This document shows, piece after piece, positions 31,128 through 34,511 of a stretch of 34,511 nucleotides of DNA; positions within the stretch are counted from its first letter, which is position 1, and the number at the start of each line of letters is the position of its first letter. This DNA is from a virus. The stretch lies in the IMG/VR virus record IMGVR_UViG_3300045740_000135, positions 1 through 34,511 of that record. One strand, written 5' to 3'. A program made the translations under genes and the position numbers. The notes under the pieces were generated by a model that did no database searches, was not told the origin of the DNA, and saw only the letters and a list, made by a program, of their open reading frames with translations.

Positions 31128-33932
31128 TTACGTGGTCTCCATCTTTTTCCGCAACACCACGCGCGTGCCTTTCGCTACACCGTTTTCGTCCTCATACACT
31201 TCGCGGTCAGCGGTCATCAACTCGCGCGTTTCGTTCATATTCTTTTCGATATTCACCACCACGTTTTTCAACTGCGACACTATCGCAGTGGTGTTGTTTG
31301 CGGCTTGATCGGAGGTCTTTTTCAAACCGAGCGCCACCAGCTTCATCGAGTTTGTGAGCGCTGCGGTGTTTTCTTTCATCGCCTCGGTAAGCTCATCGAG
31401 GCCGGTGAACTCAATACGCTGCGCAAGTTCCTGCTTCATCGTCTCAGGCATCACTAAGTTAAAGTGCTGCGTTGAAGGCGCAACGGGCACGTCATGCGAT
31501 TTGATGGGTTCTGGTTTCGGCACGTCTGTCGGTTCAGGCATCTCGCCTAGTTTGTCGATGGTCGTCATGTTGACTTGCACGGTGTAATCATCCATGCCTT
31601 CTGCGTCGCTACGGTTAAGGTTTTCTTTCGCGCGCACTTCGTTTCGGCTGATCCACCCGTTTTGCAATCCCTGCGAGTAAAACGCCGCGCGCCCCGCGCT
31701 GTCGGCACGCAACAGCCCCTCGTAATTAAATCGCAGGTATAAACTGTCGCGATCCGTAGCGGGCAATAGCCAGCGCTTTAACGCGGCTTCAATGCGCGTG
31801 AAATAAGGCATCAGCGTGAATGTCACAAACTCTTGCGACATATGTTCGATGTTGCTGTTGTGAACTATCACGCCATCAGCGACGAAGTTATGCGTATTTT
31901 CAACTTCAATATCGTAAACAGGCTCAATCGGTTCATGCTCAATTGAATTTATCCTGCTTAGTTCTACCCCGTTTCCTTCAAAGTCCCTGCCTCCGAATCG
32001 AGGATACTTGCGCGCCTTCCTGTAAAACGGTTTTGCCGACAGTAATCGCTCCATGTATCTAGGATCATTACTTCCAATTCGCACATTAGCTCCAGCGTCA
32101 GAGCAAGTGAAACTCCACTGAGAAACGCGCGCTTGCTTGCCATTTGGCAATGTCGTAACGCCGATCTGTTGGCGCAGATTTGTTACGGGTATTCCACACC
32201 CTATAACTAGATGCCTGACTTGAGAAAGCAGATTTTCGTTAACAGATGAAAATGATATGCGTCCAAGTTTGTCTACGCTTCCATCTGCATCCAAATAGCC
32301 CCGCAAGAAAGCCAGGCGACGATCTTCGTCAAGAGTGAAAACCCATTGCGGTATGGTTTTTGTTTTCGCCGTTCCACAAAAACCTAATCGTTGTAATTCT
32401 CTTGCCGCAATAACTGACTTGAATCTTGTTTGTCGCCCGCCCTCTGTTAAGACCACCGGCTTGAGTGCAACTAATGTTTGATCTCCCCGTCCATTGCCTC
32501 CGTCGTAACTCCTGAATTCACTAACCATAACAGCACGATAGTGATCCATGTATTCTGCGGTTTCACTTCTAGCAATCTGAACGCTGCCAGTGTCTGGAAA
32601 TACATTCCCATCACCAATTAAAAGTCCGCAAAACTCCATGAACCCAATACTTGCTTGGCGTGTAGGAGTTTGTTTCAAACCTTCAACTGGTAGGCGTCCA
32701 GCAGTGACGATGGTATCGCCGATCCGTAACTCTCCAGCAGCAACATACTCTGTGCGCCATTCGATTTTCGGACTACGCTTCCCATTCCGCACTGCTGAAT
32801 ATTTGCGCCTAACCATCACTCTATGTCTGGCATTTGCGCGCAGCGTCCTGTTAGTCGTTCGTATGTTCAATATTTCATCTTCACCTGAACATATCGCATT
32901 GCTGACCTTTGCCTTTACCCATGATCCGTTATCGCGAGACCACACGATATCGCCAGCTTTAATGGTCTCAACGGGAAGTGGCCCACGATCTGTTAAAACC
33001 TCAGTTCCCGCCGGCAAGCAAAACGTAGCCCTCTCAAGGTCGGCCACCATGTGTGGCGGTATACGGTAGAAACGGCATATCTCGCGGATACTGTGCACGC
33101 GGGACACTAGGAACTGCATGTCCTCGAGCGGCATCGCCTTGAACGGTTCCGGCTTCATGCCGCCTTCCATCAGCGCCCACTTGTGCGCGTTGCCAAGACC
33201 GCCGAGCAACTGCTGCAAATTATCTCGGGCAATTAAACGTTGATCCTGATTTAAAAACTTTTCAATGGTGACGGTGCCAGCGGGCACGCCGCCCTCGGCA
33301 AAGAATTTCGCGCCGAAGTCCTCTTGCGCTTTTGCCGCGCCCAGTGCGTCGCGCGCCGCGCCTAGCGGTGAAAGCCCCTTTAGCCCATCGCGGCCAAAAC
33401 CTTTGATGTGCCATATCTTCTCGCGTGGAAGCGTTTCCCATTTTCCGCGATCATTTACGGCGAACTCGACCAGCCCCGTCGCTTTGTTTAGCGCAGGCTT
33501 AACTTCGGTGGACTCCAGCGGAGTGAGCGTAATAGGCTCGCCACTCTGATTGTTTTCGCGGTAACTGTAAGCGTTGCCGTCGGCGCAAAGCCAGAAAAGT
33601 TGTTGTTCGAAAAACTCCACACTCGTCATGTTCGAGTTTGGCGCGGAGGAAATGATGTTGTGCAACGGGTGATCGGTGGCTTTCCGTAGCACACCATTAC
33701 CCATGTCACGATAGAGAGCGCGCGGCAGCGCCGCAATCGTCTCGCTCAAAATGCGCACGCATCCCCACCACGCGCTGAGCTTTTGCGCGATTTCGATGTT
33801 GACGGTGATGCCCGCTGCGCTGCTGCTGTCGGACAGCGCTCTGCCTAGCGCCACGTCCGCTAGACTGTAGGATTCGCCAGGGTAGGCTTTAAGGCCAGCT
33901 AGTCGTAATAAGGCTTTTTGGATTACGTTCAT
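31128..33932 (-). CDS. Portal protein, HK97 family, with an in-frame intein
   Basis: The ORF is 934 aa; without the intein (residues 305-692) the mature portal is 546 aa. The N-extein has WWGCVRILSETIAALPRALYRD, a domain including LPREKIWHIKGFGRDGLKGLSPLG and RVHSIREICRFYRIPPHMVADLERATF. The C-extein resumes with SNIEHMSQEFVTFTL, restoring ERATFSNIE, a strongly conserved portal motif. The last 130 residues are an acidic helical extension not needed by most portals (DELTEAMKENTAALTNSM). The ring of 12 subunits forms the DNA channel. The ATG follows GAGGG, about 100 bases after the terminase gene. Confidence 0.94.
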   Translation of the reverse strand: MNVIQKALLRLAGLKAYPGESYSLADVALGRALSDSSSAAGITVNIEIAQKLSAWWGCVRILSETIAALPRALYRDMGNGVLRKATDHPLHNIISSAPNSNMTSVEFFEQQLFWLCADGNAYSYRENNQSGEPITLTPLESTEVKPALNKATGLVEFAVNDRGKWETLPREKIWHIKGFGRDGLKGLSPLGAARDALGAAKAQEDFGAKFFAEGGVPAGTVTIEKFLNQDQRLIARDNLQQLLGGLGNAHKWALMEGGMKPEPFKAMPLEDMQFLVSRVHSIREICRFYRIPPHMVADLERATFCLPAGTEVLTDRGPLPVETIKAGDIVWSRDNGSWVKAKVSNAICSGEDEILNIRTTNRTLRANARHRVMVRRKYSAVRNGKRSPKIEWRTEYVAAGELRIGDTIVTAGRLPVEGLKQTPTRQASIGFMEFCGLLIGDGNVFPDTGSVQIARSETAEYMDHYRAVMVSEFRSYDGGNGRGDQTLVALKPVVLTEGGRQTRFKSVIAARELQRLGFCGTAKTKTIPQWVFTLDEDRRLAFLRGYLDADGSVDKLGRISFSSVNENLLSQVRHLVIGCGIPVTNLRQQIGVTTLPNGKQARVSQWSFTCSDAGANVRIGSNDPRYMERLLSAKPFYRKARKYPRFGGRDFEGNGVELSRINSIEHEPIEPVYDIEVENTHNFVADGVIVHNSNIEHMSQEFVTFTLMPYFTRIEAALKRWLLPATDRDSLYLRFNYEGLLRADSAGRAAFYSQGLQNGWISRNEVRAKENLNRSDAEGMDDYTVQVNMTTIDKLGEMPEPTDVPKPEPIKSHDVPVAPSTQHFNLVMPETMKQELAQRIEFTGLDELTEAMKENTAALTNSMKLVALGLKKTSDQAANNTTAIVSQLKNVVVNIEKNMNETRELMTADREVYEDENGVAKGTRVVLRKKMETT
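31857..33020 (-). mobile_element. Intein with LAGLIDADG homing endonuclease in the portal gene
   Basis: The insert is 388 aa, from Cys1 (CLPAGTEVLTDRG, block A) to the terminal His-Asn, followed by Ser as the +1 extein residue. Block B is LRANARHRVMV with His67; the TxxH threonine is replaced (NARH). The endonuclease motifs are FCGLLIGDG (130-138) and LRGYLDADG (239-247), with acidic residues at 137 and 246. Block F is PVYDIEVENTHNFV (367-380) and block G DGVIVHN (382-388). All splicing residues except the block B Thr look intact, so splicing is expected. The endonuclease can spread the element to intein-free alleles. Confidence 0.95.
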
Positions 33933-34033
33933 TAAGCGCCCTCGACGGTGAGGATATGACCTCCGCGCGAACCACTATGCGTCCTCACTGCCGGGCACTA
34001 AACTCCGTATACCATACAAGTATGCCACAAAAT
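33933..34033 (-). other. Intergenic gap between terminase and portal genes
   Basis: These about 100 bases hold no ORF of note. The portal ribosome binding site GAGGG lies a few bases before its ATG. GTGAGGA and TCCTCAC (33948-33954 and 33982-33988) could pair over a 27-base loop, and CATAC/GTATG forms a small hairpin near 34015. No convincing promoter is seen. Confidence 0.3.
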
Positions 34034-34511
34034 TCAAGCAGTCACTAAACCGCCCGAAAGCCAGCCGTTGATGCCGTTATCATCCTCAGTTTGCATGCGA
34101 CTCATAGCCATAATCAGAGCCACCGCACCGTCAATCTTTTGTTCTGGCTTTTCCTTCATCGGTGAAAACAGTCCTTTGCGCGCCGGTCTCACCGCCGTAT
34201 TAGCAATCATCCATGTAAACATCTCGTTATTATCGTGGTGCAGGCGCGAATCCTTGACCATCGTCAGCACTTCGTCCATCGGCACTGCGAAATTTTGCGG
34301 CCTTTGCAAAAATTCCACCATTGTCACACCTTGATCTGCGAGCATTTGTGCAAAGTGTGTGGCATTCCACGGATCGTAAATAATTTCTCGCGGATTATAT
34401 TTTCTGACATCCGCAAGAATGTCATCAATGATTACCTGATAATCTATCGTTGCTCCGTGCGTCAAAGTGAGCAGCCCGCGCCTAGCCCATTTTGCATACG
34501 CGCCGGCGTTC
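34034..34511 (-). CDS. Terminase large subunit, C-terminal part
   Basis: The frame is open to the window edge, so only the last about 158 residues are present. They include IIYDPWNATHFAQMLADQG, PMDEVLTMVKDSRLHHDN and, near the end, MKEKPEQKIDGAVALIMAMSRM. These match the C-terminal nuclease domain of the large terminase of HK97-like phages, in which an Asp in KIDGAVALIMA is part of the metal site. The ATPase half lies outside the window. It cuts and pumps DNA into the prohead through the portal encoded next. Confidence 0.92.
   Translation of the reverse strand, partial: NAGAYAKWARRGLLTLTHGATIDYQVIIDDILADVRKYNPREIIYDPWNATHFAQMLADQGVTMVEFLQRPQNFAVPMDEVLTMVKDSRLHHDNNEMFTWMIANTAVRPARKGLFSPMKEKPEQKIDGAVALIMAMSRMQTEDDNGINGWLSGGLVTA

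Noticed and set aside
33948-33988. Terminator between terminase and portal genes
   Set aside because: The 7-bp inverted repeat has a 27-base loop and no U run.
1-34511. tRNA genes, att sites, integrase or host genes
   Set aside because: Nothing resembling them was seen on either strand, so lysogeny cannot be inferred.

Overview
The window is a stretch of a tailed double-stranded DNA phage or prophage. It covers most of the virion-structure module of a siphovirus-type phage with an HK97-fold head and a long non-contractile tail. Every convincing gene lies on the minus strand, so the biological order runs from position 34511 down to 1. The host is probably a Gram-negative bacterium (Pseudomonadota). 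This is inferred from the tail-tip set DUF2460, DUF2163, NlpC/P60 and a long hub protein, which is the arrangement seen in phages and gene transfer agents of that phylum. No integrase, att site, repressor, tRNA or host gene is visible, so lytic and lysogenic lifestyles cannot be told apart.

Layout along the direction of transcription: (1) 34.5-31.1 kb holds the C-terminal part of the large terminase and a portal protein interrupted by a complete 388-aa intein with a LAGLIDADG endonuclease. (2) 31.1-26.3 kb holds eight small genes of the kind found in phage head or appendage modules, including a LamG/concanavalin-like protein and a cysteine-rich zinc-ribbon-like protein. (3) 26.3-24.3 kb holds a 671-aa protein built of about 25 tandem 20-22-residue repeats. 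(4) 24.3-22.3 kb holds the prohead protease and the HK97-type major capsid protein, followed by two hairpins, one of which looks like an intrinsic terminator. (5) 22.2-16.4 kb is an inserted block of glycosyltransferase-like and methyltransferase genes, many joined by ATGA or similar overlaps. It starts with a candidate programmed -1 frameshift and includes a 39-codon membrane ORF. (6) 16.4-13.2 kb holds head-tail connector, adaptor, gp10-like protein, tail terminator, tail tube and the tail chaperone pair with its own -1 frameshift. (7) 13.2-2.2 kb holds the tape measure, DUF2460, DUF2163, a cell-wall peptidase and a hub protein that carries a very large beta-propeller-like insertion. (8) 2.2-0 kb holds two fibre or lectin-like proteins, a four-helix membrane protein and the first codons of one more gene.

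How the genes fit together: terminase and portal package DNA; protease and capsid protein make the head; connector, adaptor and terminator proteins join the head to a tail tube whose length is set by the tape measure; the DUF2460/DUF2163/peptidase/hub proteins form the tip that contacts and penetrates the cell envelope. The sugar-transfer and methylation block lies between capsid and connector genes. I infer that it decorates the virion (capsid or tail) or the host surface, but its substrate cannot be read from sequence.

Most notable: the portal intein in a conserved portal motif; an A_AAA_AAG slippery heptamer in the correct phase that supplies the otherwise start-less N-terminal half of an MptE/DUF115-like protein; the 25-repeat protein; the roughly 750-residue propeller-like insertion in the tail hub; and the 39-codon coupled membrane ORF.
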